Source of the DNA: Pseudomonas sp. SORT22
Lineage (GTDB): Bacteria > Pseudomonadota > Gammaproteobacteria > Pseudomonadales > Pseudomonadaceae
DNA: 64,000 nt
Assembly: GCF_018417635.1 (NCBI RefSeq)
Contig: NZ_CP071007.1
Coordinates: 2,170,501-2,234,500, forward strand
Direction: 5' to 3'
The translations under genes and the position numbers were made by a program. The notes beneath the pieces are model-generated. The model saw only the letters and a list, made by a program, of their open reading frames with translations. It was not told where the DNA came from and searched no databases. This document shows positions 43,801 through 56,619 of the stretch, one piece after another (within the stretch, counting starts at the first letter, position 1; each line of letters opens with the position of its first letter).

Positions 43801-46800
43801 ATGGCCTTGCCGCAGCCCGGCCTGGAGCGCGCGCAGGAAGATTATCAGGCACCGGCCAATGAGCTGGAGCAGCGCATTGCAACGATCTGGGAGGCGGTGC
43901 TCAAGCGCCAGGCCATTGGTCGTCAGGACAACTTCTTCGAGCTCGGTGGCGACTCGATCATCTCCATTCAGGTGGTGAGCCGCGCACGCCAGGCCGGCAT
44001 TCATTTCACCCCGCGCGATCTGTTCCAGCAGCAGACTGTCCAGGGCCTGGCCAGTGTCGCCCGGCTGGGTGGTGTGCAGCGCTTCGAACAAGCGCCGGTG
44101 GTCGGTGAGGTGCCATTGCTGCCGATTGCCCAGGCGTTTTTCGAGCAGTCACTGCAGGCCCCTGGGCACTGGAACCAATCGGTCCTGCTGCAACCGCGAG
44201 CGCCCTTGCAAGCCGAGCTGCTGGAGCAGGTGCTGCAAGCGCTGGTGGTGCATCACGATGCGCTGCGCTTGAACTTCCAGCGCCAGGCCGACGGTAGCTG
44301 GCAGGCCACCTACGGTGCGTTGACGCGCCTGCCAGCGGCATTGCTGTGGCAGGCTGACGTGGCGGATGAGCAGGCCCTGACCGCGCGCTGCAACGAGGTT
44401 CAGCGCAGTCTGGACTTGCAGCACGGGCCGCTGCTGCGCGGGTTGCTGGCAACCTTGGCCGATGGCTCGCAGCGGCTGCTGCTGGTGGTTCACCACCTGG
44501 CGGTCGATGGTGTGTCGTGGCGCCTGTTGCTCGAGGATATCCAGCAGGCATACCAGCAGCTGATGGCTGGCCAAGCGCTGCGCTTGCAGGACAAGACCAG
44601 TTCGCTCAAGGCCTGGAGCGAGCGTTTGCAGGTGCGAGCCCGCGAGCGGCGCATGGACACCGAGCTGGCTTACTGGCGTGAGCAGTTGAGCTGCGCCAAC
44701 GACTTGCCATGCCGTGACCCGCAGGCGAGCCTGTTGGCCAGTCACGCCCGCAGCGTCCAGACCCGGCTCGACAGCACCGCGACGCGCCAGTTGCTGCAAC
44801 AGGCGCCTGCTGCCTACCGTACGCAGATCAACGACTTGCTGCTGACGGCCCTGGCCCGTGTCATCAGCCGTTGGACCGGCGACCGGCATACCTTGATCCG
44901 CCTGGAAGGCCACGGCCGTGAAGCGCTGTTTGACGATATCGATCTGAGCCGGACCCTGGGCTGGTTTACCAGCGTGTTTGCGCTGCGTCTGACGGCTTGC
45001 GACGACCTTGGGCAATCGATCAAGCAGATCAAGGAGCAACTGCGCCAGGTGCCTGACAAGGGCATCGGCTACGGTCTTCTGCGCTATCTGGCCGATGAGC
45101 CGACGCGCCTGCAGTTGCGTGGCCTGGCGCAACCGCGGATCACCTTCAACTACCTGGGGCAGTTCGATGCCAGTTTTGCCGATGGGCAAGGCCTGTTTGT
45201 CCCCAGTACCGAGGACAAGGGCGAGGAGCGCAGCCCGCAGGCACTGTTGAGCAACTGGCTGACCTTGAACGGCCAGGTCTACGCGGGCGAGCTCAGCCTG
45301 GAATGGACTTTCAGCGAGCAGATGTTCGACCGCGCGCAGATGCAGGCGCTGGCCGATGAGTATGCCGACGAGCTGCGCAGCCTGATCAGCCATTGCTGTG
45401 ATCCACGCCACCGTGGGGTTACCCCGTCCGACTTCGCGCTGGCGCGCTTGAGCCAGGCGCAACTGGACCGGCTGGCGTGCAATGGCGCGGATATCGAGGA
45501 CCTCTATCCACTGTCGCCGATGCAGCAGGGCATGTTTTTCCACTCCCTCTATGAGCAGGGGTCGGGTGACTATATCAATCAGTTGCGCGTGGATATTCGC
45601 GGGCTGGATCTGCAGCGCTTCCGCGATGCCTGGCAGGCGTGCCTGCAGGCCCATGAAGTGCTGCGCAGTGGTTTTATCTGGCCTGACGATGCCGACACAC
45701 CTGTGCAAGTGGTGCTCAAACAGGTCGAGCTGCCGTTTGAGGTCCTTGACTGGCGCGGGCGGCCGGGCAGTGCCCAGGACCTGCAGGAATTGGCGGACAC
45801 TGAGCGCGCACGGGGTTTCGAGCTGAGCTGCGCGCCATTGCTGCGTTTGCTGCTGGTGCGTAGCGGCGAGCATGACTATCACCTGATCCACACCAGTCAT
45901 CACATCCTGATGGACGGCTGGAGCAGCTCGTTGCTGATGGGCGAAGTGCTCCAGCGTTACCGAGGGCACGCCGTGCCAGCGCGGCCTGGGCGTTATGCCG
46001 ATTACATCGGCTGGTTGCAGGCGCAGGATGATGCGCGCAGCCGCGTGTTCTGGGAGGCGCAGTTGTCTGACCTCGCCGCGCCGACCCTGCTGGCACCAGC
46101 CCTGGCTGGCGCGCACGGGCAGGCCGCTAGCGGTCAGGGCCAGTACCAGGCGAGCCTGACGCCGGCGCAAAGCGCTCGCTTGAGCGAGTTTGCCCGGCAA
46201 CAGAAAGTCACCCTCAATACCCTGGTACAGGCAGCCTGGCTGGTATTGCTGCAGCGCTATACCGGCCAGCCTTCCGTGGCATTGGGTGCCACGGTGGCGG
46301 GGCGGCCGGCGGAGCTTGCCGGCATCGAACAGCAGGTTGGCCTGTTCATCAACACCCTGCCGGTCATTGCCAGCCCGGCTGCAGAGCTCAGCGTCGGGCA
46401 CTGGCTGCAACAGGTCCAGGCGCAGAACGTGGCGCTGCGTGAACATGAGCAGGTGCCGCTGGCCGATATTCAGCGGTGGGCTGGACGGGCGGGCGAGCCG
46501 CTGTTCGACAGCATCCTGGTGTTCGAGAACTATCCTATTGCCGATGCGCTGCAACAAGGTGCGCCTGAAGGGCTGCAGTTCGGCGAGGTGCAGATGCAGG
46601 AGCAGACGCACTTTGCGCTGACCCTTGCGGTGGGGCTCGGCGAGGTGCTGACCTTGCAGTTCAGCTACGACCGGGCGCTGTGCGATGACACTGCGGTGAC
46701 GAACCTGTGCGGCCATCTGACCCAACTGCTGCAAGGCTTTGTCGAGCAGGTCGATCAGCCGCTTGGCCAGTTGCCGATGCTGGGTGAATGCGCGCAACGC

Positions 46801-49800
46801 CAGGTTATCGACGGCTGGAACCATACCGCGCAGCACTATGCCGACTCGCGCTGCGTGCACCAGGTGATTGCCGACCAGGCCCAGCGCACGCCCGCGGCCA
46901 CTGCCCTGGTCTTCGCCGGTCAGGCCATGTCCTACGCGGCGCTGGAGCTGCAGGCCAACCAATGGGCCCAGCGCCTGGTTGGCGCAGGCGTGGGCCCGGA
47001 GGTGCTGGTCGGCATCGCTGCCGAACGCAGCCTGGAAATGGTCGTCGGCTTGCTGGCGGTGCTCAAGGCCGGCGGCGCTTATGTGCCGCTGGACCCCGAT
47101 TACCCCGCCGAACGCCTGACCTACATGATCGAGGACAGCGGTATCGGGCTGTTGCTGACCCAGTCGGCACTGCTCGAGCGCTTGAGCCTGCCGGGCAGTC
47201 TGCAGACCTTGCTGCTGGACCGGCCCGAGGCACTGACGCCCGCCAAGGGCATGGCGCCAGTGCCGTGCACGCCTGATGCGCAGAACCTGGCCTACGTGAT
47301 CTATACCTCAGGCTCGACCGGCAAACCCAAGGGCGCCGGTAACCGCCATGTGGCCCTGAGCAACCGCCTTAACTGGATGCAACAGGCTTACGGCCTGACA
47401 CCTGACGATGTTGTGCTGCAGAAGACCCCGTTCAGTTTCGACGTCTCGGTCTGGGAGTTCTTCTGGCCGCTGATGTTCGGTGCCCGCCTGGTCATTGCCG
47501 AGCCCGGCGATCATCGGGATCCTGCAAGGCTGGTTGCTTTGATCCGCAACCAGGGCGTCAGCACCCTGCATTTTGTGCCGTCCATGTTGCAGGCGTTCAT
47601 GCAGGACGAGGCGGTGGCCTGTTGTACCTCGCTCAAGCGGATAGTCTGCAGTGGCGAAGCACTGCCGGTGGATGCCCAGGCGCAAGTTTTTGCCCTGTTG
47701 CCCGGTGCGGCGCTTTACAACCTGTATGGGCCGACTGAAGCGGCCATCGACGTCACCCACTGGACCTGCCGGGAAGAGCCGGGGGACAGCGTGCCGATCG
47801 GTGAGCCGATCGCCAACCTGCAAACCTGGATTCTCGATGCGAGCCTGCAATTGCTGCCGGCGGGGGTGATAGGCGAGCTGTACCTTGGCGGCGAAGGCCT
47901 GGCCAGGGGATATCATCTGCGTCCAGGACTGACCGCCGAGCGTTTCGTCGCCAGCCCGTTCGACGCTGCTCAGCGCCTGTACCGCACCGGTGACCTGGCG
48001 CGCTACCGTGCCGATGGGGTGATCGAATATGCCGGTCGCATCGACCACCAGGTAAAAATTCGCGGGCTGCGTATCGAGCTGGGCGAAATCGAGGCACGCC
48101 TGGTCGAACACGCGTCGGTTCGCGAGGCCGCGGTGCTGGCGGTGGGCGACAACGCCGCCCAACGCCTGGTGGCCTATGTGGTACCGAGCGCGGACTTTGC
48201 CAGCGCCCAGGCCGAGCAAGGCACCTGGCGCCAGGCGCTGGACCAGCACTTGAAGGCAAACCTGCCCGACTACATGGTGCCCGCTCGCATCCAGTTGATC
48301 GAGCGGATGCCACTCAGCCCCAACGGTAAACTGGAGCGCAAGGCCCTGCCTGCGCCTGACCTGGAACCGAGCCAGCAGTACGTGGCACCGGTGGCGGAGC
48401 TGGAGCGGCAGATTGCCCAGATCTGGCAAAGCGTGCTCAAGTGCGAGCGCGTCGGTTTGACCGACAACTTTTTCGAACTGGGCGGTGACTCGATCATTTC
48501 CATCCAGGTGGTCAGCCGCGCGCGTCAGGCGGGTATCCATTTCACCCCCAAACAGCTGTTCCAGCATCAGACCGTGCAAAGCCTGGCGGCGGTTGCGGCA
48601 ACCGGCGCCGCGGCCCTTGAGATCGATCAGGGGCCAGCCAGCGGGCGGGTGCAGTTGCTGCCGATCCAGGCGCAGTTCTTCGAACAAGACATGCAGACAC
48701 GCCAGCACTGGAACCAGTCGGTGCTGCTCAAGCCCGCCGAACGCCTGCAGGCGCCAGCACTGGAGCAGGCCCTGCAAGCGCTGGTGCAGCATCATGACGC
48801 GTTGCGCCTGAACTTCAGCGCGGCAGACGGGCAATGGCGGGCCGATTACCGCAGCCTGCAACAACAGGCGCAGCACTGGCGGCGCGAAGGGCTGCTGTGG
48901 CAGGCAAGCGTGCACGACCAAAGCGAACTGGCCGCAGCCTGTGAACGGGCCCAGTGCAGCCTCGACCTTGCACAGGGGCCGCTGCTCAGAGCGTTGCTGC
49001 TCGACCTGCCTGACCAGCAGCAGCGCTTGCTGCTGGTCATCCACCACCTGGTGGTGGACGGGGTTTCCTGGCGCATCCTCTTTGAGGACCTGCAGGCAGC
49101 CTACGCCAGTGCCCTGGCGGGCACGCCCGGCAACCTGCCGGCCAAGACCAGTTCGGTGCAGGCCTGGGCGGCACGCTTGCAGCGCTATGCCCAAAGCGAG
49201 GCCGTGCGCGGGCAGGTCGACTACTGGCAGGCGCAATTGTCGGTGGCGGGCAGCGCGCTACCCTGCGACGATCCGGACGCCAGCCTGCATAGCCGTTACG
49301 CCCACAGCGTGGTCACTCGCCTGGATGCCGGGCTCACCCGGCAATTGCTGCAAGTGGCGCCGAATGCTTACCGGACGCAGGTCAACGATGTGCTCCTGGC
49401 GGCGCTGGCGCGGGTCATCGCGCGCTGGAGCGGGCAGGCCGATACGCTGATCCAGCTGGAAGGGCATGGCCGCGAAGACCTCTTCGATGACATTGACCTG
49501 ACCCGTTCGGTTGGCTGGTTCACCAGCCTGTTCCCGGTGCGCCTGAGTGCCCGTGATGACCTGGGCGCGACCCTGAAAACCGTCAAGGAGCAGTTGCGCG
49601 CGATCCCCGACAAGGGGCTGGGCTATGGCGTGCTCGGCCATTATGGTGAACCAGGCGATCGCGCCCGGCTCACAGGGCTGGCGGTGCCGCGCATCACGTT
49701 CAACTACCTGGGCCAGTTCGACAGCAGTTTCACCGACGACGCGGCACTGTTCACCCCGACTGGTGAGGCGCGGGGGGCCGAGCAGGGCGCTGATGTTCCA

Positions 49801-52800
49801 CTGGCCAACTGGTTGATGCTCAATGGCCGGGTGTTTGATGGCGAGCTGAGTATCGGCTGGACGTTCAGCACGCAAATGTTCGCTGCCTCGACGGTGCAGC
49901 GCCTGGCCGATGACTATGAGCAGGAACTGGCAGCGCTGGTCGCCCATTGCTGTGACCCACGCAGCCAGGGCGCCACGCCATCGGACTTTGCCCTGGCGCA
50001 ACTGACTCAGGCACAGCTCGATCAGTTGGACCTGAGCGCAGTCGAAGACCTCTATCCGCTGTCACCGATGCAGCAGGGCATGTTGTTCCATGCCCTCGAT
50101 GGTCGCGAGCAGGGCAGTTACGTCAACCAGATGAGCGTCGAGGTTTTCGGCCTTGATGTAGAGGCTTTTGCCGCCGCCTGGCAGGCCACTGTGCAGGCCC
50201 ACGACATCCTGCGAACCCGTTTCATCTGGCAGGGCGTTGGCGCACGTCCCTTGCAGGCAGTGCAAGCATCGGTGGAGGTGCCCTTTACCGTTCTTGACTG
50301 GCGTCAGCGTGCCGACCTGGACGAGGCGCTGGGCGCGCTGGCGGCCAGTGAGCGCAAGCGCGGTTTCGACCTGGGCTGCGCGCCGCTGCTGCGCCTGCAT
50401 GTGGTGCACTGCGACGGGCAACGCTACCAGCTGATCTACACCAGCCACCATATCCTTATGGACGGTTGGAGCAATTCACAACTGATGGGGGAGGTGCTGC
50501 AACGCTATCGTGGCGAGCAACCGGCTGCGCTGCACGGCCGTTACCGTGACTATATCCAGTGGCTGCAGGCTCAGGACGAGCAGGCCAGTGAAGCGTTCTG
50601 GAAAGCGCAACTGCAGGACCTGGTCGGCCCAACCCGGCTGGCCGCAAGCACGGCACATGACGCTGGCAACCGCCACCAGCGCGAGTACCGGCACGTGCTG
50701 GAAGGCTCGCGCAGCCAACGCTTGCATGGGTTTGCCCGCGAGCAGAAGGTGACCTTCAACACCCTGGTTCAGGCCGCCTGGGCACTCTTGCTGCAGAGTT
50801 ATAGCGGCCAGCAAACGGTCGTGTTCGGTGCCACGGTAGCCGGACGTCCGGTCGAACTGCCTGATGCCGAACGGCAGATGGGGTTGTTCATCAATACCCT
50901 GCCGGTTGCCACCACGCCGCGCCCGGAGCAAAGCGTCGGCAGCTTCCTGCAGGCGCTGCAGGCGAAAAACCTGAGCCTGCGCGAGCATGAACATACCCCG
51001 CTGTTCGACATTCAACGCTGGGCCGGACACAGTGCTGAATCGCTGTTCGACAACATTCTGGTGTTCGAGAACTACCCGGTGTCGCAGGCCCTGGAGCAGG
51101 GCGCAACCCAGGACTTGCGTTTCGGCCGGCTCAACAGCCACGAGCAAACGCACTACCCGCTGACCTTGCTGGTTTCGACGGGCGAGGAGCTGGTGCTGCA
51201 GTTCAACTATGCCTGCGCGTTGTTCAGCGATGCCCAGATCGAGCGTATCGCCACCCACCTGGACAACCTGCTCGAGCAACTCTGCCAGGCGCCGCAACGG
51301 GTCCTCGGCGAGTTGGACATGCTAACCGGCAACGAGCGCGGGCTGCTGCTCGAAACCTGCAACAGCAATACCCTGGCCTTTGCTCACCAGCGCTGTATCC
51401 ATCAGCATATCGAAGCGCAGGCCGCGCGCAGGGCTGACGCAACAGCATTGATCGACGGTCAGGCGCACATCAGTTATGCCCAGTTGAACCAGCGGGCCAA
51501 TCTTCTGGCCTGTGCCTTGATCGAGCTTGGCGTGGGCCCCGAGGTGCGGGTCGGCGTGGCGATGCCGCGCTCGAGTGAAATGCTGGTGGCCTTGCTGGCG
51601 GTGCTCAAGGCAGGTGGTGCGTATGTGCCGCTGGACCCCGACTACCCGGCCGAGCGTGTGGCCTACATGCTTGAAGACAGTCGCGCCCGCGTCCTGCTGA
51701 GCCAGCAGCAGGTGCTGGAGCACCTCAGCGTGCCCGCCAGCGTTCAGGTCGTGCCGGTGGAGCGTGGCTATGGCGAGCAGGCGGCGACCACGCCTGGCAA
51801 CCCGCAGACAGCGGTCTCGGCGCAGAACCTGGCGTATGTCATCTATACCTCCGGCTCCACCGGCAAACCCAAGGGCGTGGCGATTACCCATCGCAACGTC
51901 GGCGCACTGATTCAGTGGTCGCAGCAGGTTTACAGCCAGGAAGATATCCAGGGTGTGCTGGCGTCGACGTCGATCTGCTTCGACCTGTCGGTGTGGGAGC
52001 TGTTCGTCACCCTGGCCAATGGCGGTCAGGTGATCATGGCGCGCAATGCCCTGGAGCTGCCGACGCTGGCGGCCCGCGAGCGGGTACGTCTGCTCAACAG
52101 TGTGCCCTCGGCAGTCGCGGCCCTGCAGCGTGCCGGGCAGATTCCGCCGGGCGTGCGCATCGTCAACCTGGCCGGCGAGCCGCTCAGGCAGGCGCTGGTG
52201 GAGCAGCTGTATGCCAGCGGCACCATCGAGCACGTCTACGACCTGTACGGACCGTCGGAAGACACCACCTACTCGACCTGGACGCGCCGTCACCCTGGCG
52301 GCACACCGAGTATCGGCCGGCCGTTGGCCAACACCCGCGCCTACGTCGTCGATGGCCGCTTGCAGCCGACCGCCCTTGGGGTGGCCGGCGAGTTGCTGCT
52401 GGCCGGCGACGGGGTTACCCGTGGCTACCTGTTGCGCCCGGGTCTTACCGCCGAGAAGTTCGTGCCGGATCCCTTCGGTGTGCCCGGCGCCCGCCTGTAC
52501 CGCAGCGGTGACCTGGTGCGCTACCGCGACGACGGCGAGCTTGAGTACATCGGCCGCCTGGATCATCAGGTCAAGGTCCGCGGGTTCCGCATCGAGCTGG
52601 GCGAAATCGAAGCACGCCTGCAGGCCCTGGCCCAGGTGCGCGAGGCTGCGGTACTGGCGCTGCAGGGGGCGCGGGGCGCGCACCTGGTGGCCTACCTGGT
52701 GGTGGATGGCGACCTCGCGCCAAGCGCCTACGCCCAGGCCGGCGAAGCCATCAGGCACGCGCTGCGAGCCGACCTGCCCGACTACATGATTCCAGCCCAC

Positions 52801-53193
52801 GTGCTGTTCCTTGAACAGTTGCCGCTGACCCCCAACGGCAAACTTGACCGCAAGGCGCTGCCGGCAGTCGACAGCCAGGTTGGCAGCAGCGAATTCATTG
52901 CGCCAGGCACTGAGCTGGCCTGTCAGGTGGCGCAGATCTGGCAGCAGGTGCTGCAGGTCGAGCGGATTGGCATGAACGATAACTTCTTCGAAATGGGCGG
53001 TCACTCCTTGCTGGTGGTGAGCGTCGTGTCGCGAATTCAACTTGAGCTTGGTATGAAACTGACAGCGCAAACGGTTTTTCAATTCCCGGTCCTCGGCGCC
53101 TTGGTCGCCGAGCTGGAACAGAGTGGGTGTTCGCTGAACAGTGACAAACTCAGCAGGCTCGATGCGTTGCTCGACGAAATGGAGGCCATCTGA
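40816..53193 (+). CDS. NRPS3: three-module synthetase, C-A(?)-T-E-C-A(Ser)-T-E-C-A(Ala)-T
   Basis: A 4125-residue synthetase. Module 1: C1 LCL type with HHIVCDA at 181-187 (Gly to Ala), A1 ([11 protein letters not shown] at 657) with pocket DVWHFGRIN and a changed A5 motif (NRYGPVE). This fits no code I know. T1 Ser1047, E1 (HHLAVDG at 1226). Module 2: DCL C2 (HHILMDG at 1695), A2 (2163) with serine pocket DVWHVSLID, T2 Ser2559, E2 (HHLVVDG at 2743). Module 3: DCL C3 (3211), A3 (3677) with pocket DLWNNALTY, the alanine type, T3 Ser4064 in GGHS and no epimerase. The expected product is X(D)-D-Ser-Ala. Modules 1 and 2 share near-identical T domains. The C-terminus ends in an acidic helix ([14 protein letters not shown]). 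The stop overlaps the NRPS4 start by one base. Confidence 0.93.
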   Translation: MSMLEQRMLALAERFTRFSAAERRALQARMLEQGLSLESLPIPRREDPSEATPASHAQQRMWFLWQLEPDSTAYNQLAVLRLRGQLNVESLRQSFEALVTRHEVLRTRFVLQDGQVLQQVEAVARFELQLLDFSGENGQALADQEIERQARQAFDLEQGPLLRATLLRLDAEQHVLLFCTHHIVCDAWSLPILVEEVTHGYARLVADAEQAVPAPLAVQYADHARWQRLWLDAGEAQRQLAYWKANLGEEAVNLELPLDYPRPASRSARGARVPIALSESVSQAVRAFAASMGATPFMVLLASFQAVLHRYSGASDIRIGTPIANRTRAEVEPLIGFFVNTQVLRAQVDGQMSFVELVQQAKQRVLEAQAHQDLPFEHLVDALQPQRSLNQSPLFQVMFNHQVAQPAVDQWRLPGLTVEALDRGSDTVRFDLTLNTEDQGGILKASLAYACDLFEPATIERLGEHWRYLLERCLAEPHQRLAEQSLFDDAQTRQLLDACNDPQASVPACLLSLIAEQVATRPQATALVFAEATLSYTQLDAQANRLAQRLRASGVGPDVLVGIAVERSMALVVAVLAVLKAGGAYVPLDPEYPRERLAYMIEDSGIALLLSQAPVLARLPADLPLPVQLLDDPSLEQCSDQPLPIVQQAENLAYLIYTSGSTGRPKAAGNRYGALSGRLQWMRDTYAMSPADAVLQKTSSSFDVSVWELLLPLTCGAPVVLAQPGDQRDPERLLALIQAHQVSTLHFVPSMLQAFIETPGLEGCTSLRNLFSGGEALSRELQHKVLQRLPHVALYNRYGPVEATINASHSQRATASDTRVGIGRPLIDTALYVLGGGLEVLAPAAIGELYIGGAALARGYHRRPGLTAERFVPDPFGRSPGARLYRSGDLVRRGADGELQFVTRIDHQVKIRGMRVELGEIESQLLALAPVREAVVLAVDASLGKQLVAYVVADAGTPPSQLREQLQAVLPDYMVPAHVVLLDQLPVTANGKLDRMALPQPGLERAQEDYQAPANELEQRIATIWEAVLKRQAIGRQDNFFELGGDSIISIQVVSRARQAGIHFTPRDLFQQQTVQGLASVARLGGVQRFEQAPVVGEVPLLPIAQAFFEQSLQAPGHWNQSVLLQPRAPLQAELLEQVLQALVVHHDALRLNFQRQADGSWQATYGALTRLPAALLWQADVADEQALTARCNEVQRSLDLQHGPLLRGLLATLADGSQRLLLVVHHLAVDGVSWRLLLEDIQQAYQQLMAGQALRLQDKTSSLKAWSERLQVRARERRMDTELAYWREQLSCANDLPCRDPQASLLASHARSVQTRLDSTATRQLLQQAPAAYRTQINDLLLTALARVISRWTGDRHTLIRLEGHGREALFDDIDLSRTLGWFTSVFALRLTACDDLGQSIKQIKEQLRQVPDKGIGYGLLRYLADEPTRLQLRGLAQPRITFNYLGQFDASFADGQGLFVPSTEDKGEERSPQALLSNWLTLNGQVYAGELSLEWTFSEQMFDRAQMQALADEYADELRSLISHCCDPRHRGVTPSDFALARLSQAQLDRLACNGADIEDLYPLSPMQQGMFFHSLYEQGSGDYINQLRVDIRGLDLQRFRDAWQACLQAHEVLRSGFIWPDDADTPVQVVLKQVELPFEVLDWRGRPGSAQDLQELADTERARGFELSCAPLLRLLLVRSGEHDYHLIHTSHHILMDGWSSSLLMGEVLQRYRGHAVPARPGRYADYIGWLQAQDDARSRVFWEAQLSDLAAPTLLAPALAGAHGQAASGQGQYQASLTPAQSARLSEFARQQKVTLNTLVQAAWLVLLQRYTGQPSVALGATVAGRPAELAGIEQQVGLFINTLPVIASPAAELSVGHWLQQVQAQNVALREHEQVPLADIQRWAGRAGEPLFDSILVFENYPIADALQQGAPEGLQFGEVQMQEQTHFALTLAVGLGEVLTLQFSYDRALCDDTAVTNLCGHLTQLLQGFVEQVDQPLGQLPMLGECAQRQVIDGWNHTAQHYADSRCVHQVIADQAQRTPAATALVFAGQAMSYAALELQANQWAQRLVGAGVGPEVLVGIAAERSLEMVVGLLAVLKAGGAYVPLDPDYPAERLTYMIEDSGIGLLLTQSALLERLSLPGSLQTLLLDRPEALTPAKGMAPVPCTPDAQNLAYVIYTSGSTGKPKGAGNRHVALSNRLNWMQQAYGLTPDDVVLQKTPFSFDVSVWEFFWPLMFGARLVIAEPGDHRDPARLVALIRNQGVSTLHFVPSMLQAFMQDEAVACCTSLKRIVCSGEALPVDAQAQVFALLPGAALYNLYGPTEAAIDVTHWTCREEPGDSVPIGEPIANLQTWILDASLQLLPAGVIGELYLGGEGLARGYHLRPGLTAERFVASPFDAAQRLYRTGDLARYRADGVIEYAGRIDHQVKIRGLRIELGEIEARLVEHASVREAAVLAVGDNAAQRLVAYVVPSADFASAQAEQGTWRQALDQHLKANLPDYMVPARIQLIERMPLSPNGKLERKALPAPDLEPSQQYVAPVAELERQIAQIWQSVLKCERVGLTDNFFELGGDSIISIQVVSRARQAGIHFTPKQLFQHQTVQSLAAVAATGAAALEIDQGPASGRVQLLPIQAQFFEQDMQTRQHWNQSVLLKPAERLQAPALEQALQALVQHHDALRLNFSAADGQWRADYRSLQQQAQHWRREGLLWQASVHDQSELAAACERAQCSLDLAQGPLLRALLLDLPDQQQRLLLVIHHLVVDGVSWRILFEDLQAAYASALAGTPGNLPAKTSSVQAWAARLQRYAQSEAVRGQVDYWQAQLSVAGSALPCDDPDASLHSRYAHSVVTRLDAGLTRQLLQVAPNAYRTQVNDVLLAALARVIARWSGQADTLIQLEGHGREDLFDDIDLTRSVGWFTSLFPVRLSARDDLGATLKTVKEQLRAIPDKGLGYGVLGHYGEPGDRARLTGLAVPRITFNYLGQFDSSFTDDAALFTPTGEARGAEQGADVPLANWLMLNGRVFDGELSIGWTFSTQMFAASTVQRLADDYEQELAALVAHCCDPRSQGATPSDFALAQLTQAQLDQLDLSAVEDLYPLSPMQQGMLFHALDGREQGSYVNQMSVEVFGLDVEAFAAAWQATVQAHDILRTRFIWQGVGARPLQAVQASVEVPFTVLDWRQRADLDEALGALAASERKRGFDLGCAPLLRLHVVHCDGQRYQLIYTSHHILMDGWSNSQLMGEVLQRYRGEQPAALHGRYRDYIQWLQAQDEQASEAFWKAQLQDLVGPTRLAASTAHDAGNRHQREYRHVLEGSRSQRLHGFAREQKVTFNTLVQAAWALLLQSYSGQQTVVFGATVAGRPVELPDAERQMGLFINTLPVATTPRPEQSVGSFLQALQAKNLSLREHEHTPLFDIQRWAGHSAESLFDNILVFENYPVSQALEQGATQDLRFGRLNSHEQTHYPLTLLVSTGEELVLQFNYACALFSDAQIERIATHLDNLLEQLCQAPQRVLGELDMLTGNERGLLLETCNSNTLAFAHQRCIHQHIEAQAARRADATALIDGQAHISYAQLNQRANLLACALIELGVGPEVRVGVAMPRSSEMLVALLAVLKAGGAYVPLDPDYPAERVAYMLEDSRARVLLSQQQVLEHLSVPASVQVVPVERGYGEQAATTPGNPQTAVSAQNLAYVIYTSGSTGKPKGVAITHRNVGALIQWSQQVYSQEDIQGVLASTSICFDLSVWELFVTLANGGQVIMARNALELPTLAARERVRLLNSVPSAVAALQRAGQIPPGVRIVNLAGEPLRQALVEQLYASGTIEHVYDLYGPSEDTTYSTWTRRHPGGTPSIGRPLANTRAYVVDGRLQPTALGVAGELLLAGDGVTRGYLLRPGLTAEKFVPDPFGVPGARLYRSGDLVRYRDDGELEYIGRLDHQVKVRGFRIELGEIEARLQALAQVREAAVLALQGARGAHLVAYLVVDGDLAPSAYAQAGEAIRHALRADLPDYMIPAHVLFLEQLPLTPNGKLDRKALPAVDSQVGSSEFIAPGTELACQVAQIWQQVLQVERIGMNDNFFEMGGHSLLVVSVVSRIQLELGMKLTAQTVFQFPVLGALVAELEQSGCSLNSDKLSRLDALLDEMEAI

Positions 53194-56100
53194 TGGATCA
53201 GCAGGTCGCCTTGAAGATTGCTCAGCGTTTCATTCTTCTGCCGCTGGAAAAACGCCGGCTGTACCTGGAAAAAATGCAGGCAGAGGGCATCTCGCCCGCC
53301 AACCTGCCGATACCGCGGGTGAGCGACGAGTTCGAACAACTGCCACTGTCTTTTGCCCAGGAGCGCCAGTGGTTTCTCTGGCAACTGGACCCTGACAGCG
53401 CCGCCTACCACATCCCCACCGCGCTGCGTCTACGTGGCCCGCTGGACATCGCCAGCCTGCAGCAGGCCTTCGACCTGCTGGGCGCGCGGCATGCCACATT
53501 GCGCACGCGGTTTGTCCAGAACGCCCAAGGTGGCACTTGCCAGGTCATTGATGCCCAGGCCAATTTGCGCATTGCGGTGCAGCCGTTGAGTGTGCCACCG
53601 GGGCAGTCGGCCGAGCAGGCGCTCAGGCAGTTCATCAGCGCCGAAACCGCGCAGCTGTTTGACTTGCGCCAAGGGCCCTTGTTGCGGATCAAGCTGCTGA
53701 CCCTGGGCAACGACGATCACGTACTGGTGCTGACCCAGCATCACATCGTCTCGGATGCGCGCTCCATGCAGGTCATGGTCGAGGAGCTGGTGGCCCTGTA
53801 CAGCGCCCGCTTGCAAGGACAGCCTTGCAGCCTGCCGGCAGTGGCGCTGCAGTACAGTGACTATGCGATCTGGCAGCGGCACTGGATGCAAGCTGGTGAG
53901 CGCGAACGCCAACTGGCCTACTGGCTTGAGCAACTGGGCGATCAGCAGCCGGTGCTGGCGCTGCCCACCGACCGGCCGCGCCCGGCCAGCAGGAGCTTTC
54001 GCGGTGCACGTGTGGAGATACAGCTGGACAGCGACCTGAGCCAGGCACTGCAAGGGCTGGCGCGACAACAGGGTGCAACGCTGTTCATGCTGTTACTGGC
54101 ATCGTTCCAGGCGCTGCTGGCGCGCTATAGCGGCGAGCGGGATATTCGCGTCGGAGTACCGGTGGCCAACCGCAACCGCCCGGAAACCGAGCGCTTGATC
54201 GGCTTTTTCGTCAATACCCAGGTGCTGCGTGCCGAGGTTGACGGGCACCTGCGTTTCAGTGAGCTGCTGGCCCAGGTTCGCGAGCGGGCGCTGGGCGCCC
54301 AGGCGCACCAGGACCTGCCCTTCGAACAACTGGTCGAAGCCCTGCACCCGGAGCGCAGCCTGAGCCATAGCCCGTTGTTCCAGGTGATGTTCAATCACCG
54401 CAGCGATACCCCGGGCGCGGCGCCTCAGGCCGCGCTGGCCCTGCAGGTCGAGGCGGTTGGCCAGGACAGCCAGGATGCACAGTTCGACCTCACCCTGACC
54501 ACCCATGAATCCGCGCAAGGCATTGGCGCCAGCCTCAACTACGCTACGGACCTGTTCGACGCGGCCACCATCGAGCGGATGCTCGGGCATTGGCAAGCGC
54601 TGCTGCGGGCGGTGGCCGCTGACCCGCAGGCACGTCTGGGCCAGCTGGCGTTGCTCGACCCGGCGCAACAGCAGTCAACGCTGCGCTGCTGGAACCCGGC
54701 GCCGCAACAGTTCCCTGTGCGCCACTGCATCCATGAACTGTTCGAAGCCCAGGTCGAACGCAACCCGGATGCGCTGGCGGTGTCGCGCGGTGAGCAGTGC
54801 TTGAGTTACGGCCAGCTCAACAACAGCGCCAACCAGCTGGCCCATCGGCTGATTGCCATGGGGGTGGGGGCCGATGTCCGGGTGGGCCTGGCGGCGACCC
54901 GCGACCTGCCGATGATCGTCGGCCTGCTGGCCATCCTCAAGGCCGGTGGCGCCTATGTTCCGCTCGACCCCAACTACCCGCAGGACCGCCTGGCCTACAT
55001 GATGCAGGACAGCGGCATGTCGATGTTGCTGGCGCAGGAGCAATTGCTGGCGCAGCTGCCGGTGCCGGAAGGCGTACCAACCCTGCTGCTGGACGTGGCG
55101 GATGACGGTGATTGCAGCAACCCGCAGCTCACGCTCGACCCGGACAACCTGGCCTATGTGATCTACACCTCGGGCTCGACCGGGCTACCGAAGGGCACCT
55201 TGCTGGCGCATGCCAACGTCGTGCGTCTGTTCGCGGCCACCGAGCAGTGGTTCGCCTTCAACAGTGCCGATGTGTGGAGCCTGTTTCACTCATTCGCCTT
55301 CGATTTCTCGGTGTGGGAAATCTTTGGTGCCTTGCTGCACGGCGGCCGGCTGGTCATGGTCGACCAGGACACTGCCCGCTCGCCCGAGGCGTTCCTGGCG
55401 CTGCTGCAGCGCGAGCGGGTCACGGTGCTCAACCAGACCCCCTCGGCGTTCAAGGTGCTGGCCCAGGTTGCCTGCGCCGCGCCCGCCGGGACGCTGGACC
55501 TGGCCTTGCGCTATGTGGTGTTTGGCGGCGAAAACCTCGAGGTCAGCAGCCTGGCGCCGTGGTTCGAGCGCTTTGGTGACGAGGCACCGCGCCTGATCAA
55601 CATGTATGGCATCACCGAGACCACGGTGCACGTGACCTATCGACCGTTGTCCAGGGCTGATCTGGGCAGTGCCCAGGGCAGCCCCATTGGCGAACCGATT
55701 GGCGACTTGTCCTGGTACGTGCTCGATGGCGACCTCAACCCGGTACCTCACGGCTGTGTGGGTGAGTTGTATGTCGGGCGCGCGGGGCTGGCCCGTGGCT
55801 ATTTGAATCGCGGTGGTTTGAGTGCCAGCCGCTTTGTTCCCGATCCGTTCGGCAACCCCGGCGGGCGTCTCTATCGCACTGGAGACCTGGCGCGCTTCAC
55901 CGCCAGCGGCACGGTCGAGTATGCCGGGCGTGCCGACCACCAGGTGAAGATCCGTGGTTTTCGCATTGAGCTGGGGGAGGTCCAGGAGCGTTTGCAAACC
56001 CTGGCAGAGGTCGACCAGGCCCTGGTGCTGGCGCACCAGGGCGTGGCTGGGCAACAACTGGTGGCCTACCTGATCGCTTCGCGCGCGGACATCGCCCTGG

Positions 56101-56606
56101 CCAGCGCCGAGGATCAAGCTCAGGCCGTGGAGCGTTTGCGCGGCTTGTTGTTGCAGGCGCTGCCCGAGTACATGGTGCCGACCCACATGGTCTTCCTCGC
56201 GGCGTGGCCGTTGACCGCCAACGGCAAGCTTGATCGCAAGGCCCTGCCGGGGCCGGGCCAATTGCAGGGATCACGCCGCTATCGCGCCCCGCAGAGCGCG
56301 CTCGAGTTGCAACTGGCAGCGGTTTGGCAAGAGGTACTGCAGGTGCCCCAGGTTGGCCTCGACGATGACTTCTTCAGCCTTGGCGGGCACTCGCTGCTGG
56401 CCACCCAGGTGATTGTCCGCATCCGTGAGCAGGTGAACCTCGAAGTGCCGTTGCGTGAATTGTTTCAGGCCCGCGACTTCAAGGCTTTCTGTGCGCTGGT
56501 GGCAACGCTTCAGGCGCAGAGCTCGCCGCTGGAAGACGAATTGGCTAAATCTCTGCAGGCCCTCAAACGTTTAACTGGAGATGAACTTGAAAAGCTAATT
56601 TCCTAA
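53193..56606 (+). CDS. NRPS4: single-module synthetase, C-A(Thr)-T
   Basis: The 1137-residue protein starts with the helical region [14 protein letters not shown], close to that of NRPS1. Its C domain is LCL type with HHIVSDA at 183-189 (Gly to Ala). The A domain ([11 protein letters not shown] at 658) reads DFWNVGMVH, one change from the threonine code DFWNIGMVH. T is GGHS with Ser1067, and no epimerase follows, so L-Thr is predicted. The LCL C domain fits the L-alanine donor from NRPS3. The acidic C-terminus ([11 protein letters not shown]) may dock to NRPS5. It overlaps NRPS3 by one base and is 13 bp from NRPS5. Confidence 0.94.
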   Translation: MDQQVALKIAQRFILLPLEKRRLYLEKMQAEGISPANLPIPRVSDEFEQLPLSFAQERQWFLWQLDPDSAAYHIPTALRLRGPLDIASLQQAFDLLGARHATLRTRFVQNAQGGTCQVIDAQANLRIAVQPLSVPPGQSAEQALRQFISAETAQLFDLRQGPLLRIKLLTLGNDDHVLVLTQHHIVSDARSMQVMVEELVALYSARLQGQPCSLPAVALQYSDYAIWQRHWMQAGERERQLAYWLEQLGDQQPVLALPTDRPRPASRSFRGARVEIQLDSDLSQALQGLARQQGATLFMLLLASFQALLARYSGERDIRVGVPVANRNRPETERLIGFFVNTQVLRAEVDGHLRFSELLAQVRERALGAQAHQDLPFEQLVEALHPERSLSHSPLFQVMFNHRSDTPGAAPQAALALQVEAVGQDSQDAQFDLTLTTHESAQGIGASLNYATDLFDAATIERMLGHWQALLRAVAADPQARLGQLALLDPAQQQSTLRCWNPAPQQFPVRHCIHELFEAQVERNPDALAVSRGEQCLSYGQLNNSANQLAHRLIAMGVGADVRVGLAATRDLPMIVGLLAILKAGGAYVPLDPNYPQDRLAYMMQDSGMSMLLAQEQLLAQLPVPEGVPTLLLDVADDGDCSNPQLTLDPDNLAYVIYTSGSTGLPKGTLLAHANVVRLFAATEQWFAFNSADVWSLFHSFAFDFSVWEIFGALLHGGRLVMVDQDTARSPEAFLALLQRERVTVLNQTPSAFKVLAQVACAAPAGTLDLALRYVVFGGENLEVSSLAPWFERFGDEAPRLINMYGITETTVHVTYRPLSRADLGSAQGSPIGEPIGDLSWYVLDGDLNPVPHGCVGELYVGRAGLARGYLNRGGLSASRFVPDPFGNPGGRLYRTGDLARFTASGTVEYAGRADHQVKIRGFRIELGEVQERLQTLAEVDQALVLAHQGVAGQQLVAYLIASRADIALASAEDQAQAVERLRGLLLQALPEYMVPTHMVFLAAWPLTANGKLDRKALPGPGQLQGSRRYRAPQSALELQLAAVWQEVLQVPQVGLDDDFFSLGGHSLLATQVIVRIREQVNLEVPLRELFQARDFKAFCALVATLQAQSSPLEDELAKSLQALKRLTGDELEKLIS

Positions 56607-56619
56607 TGAGGGTCTGGGT

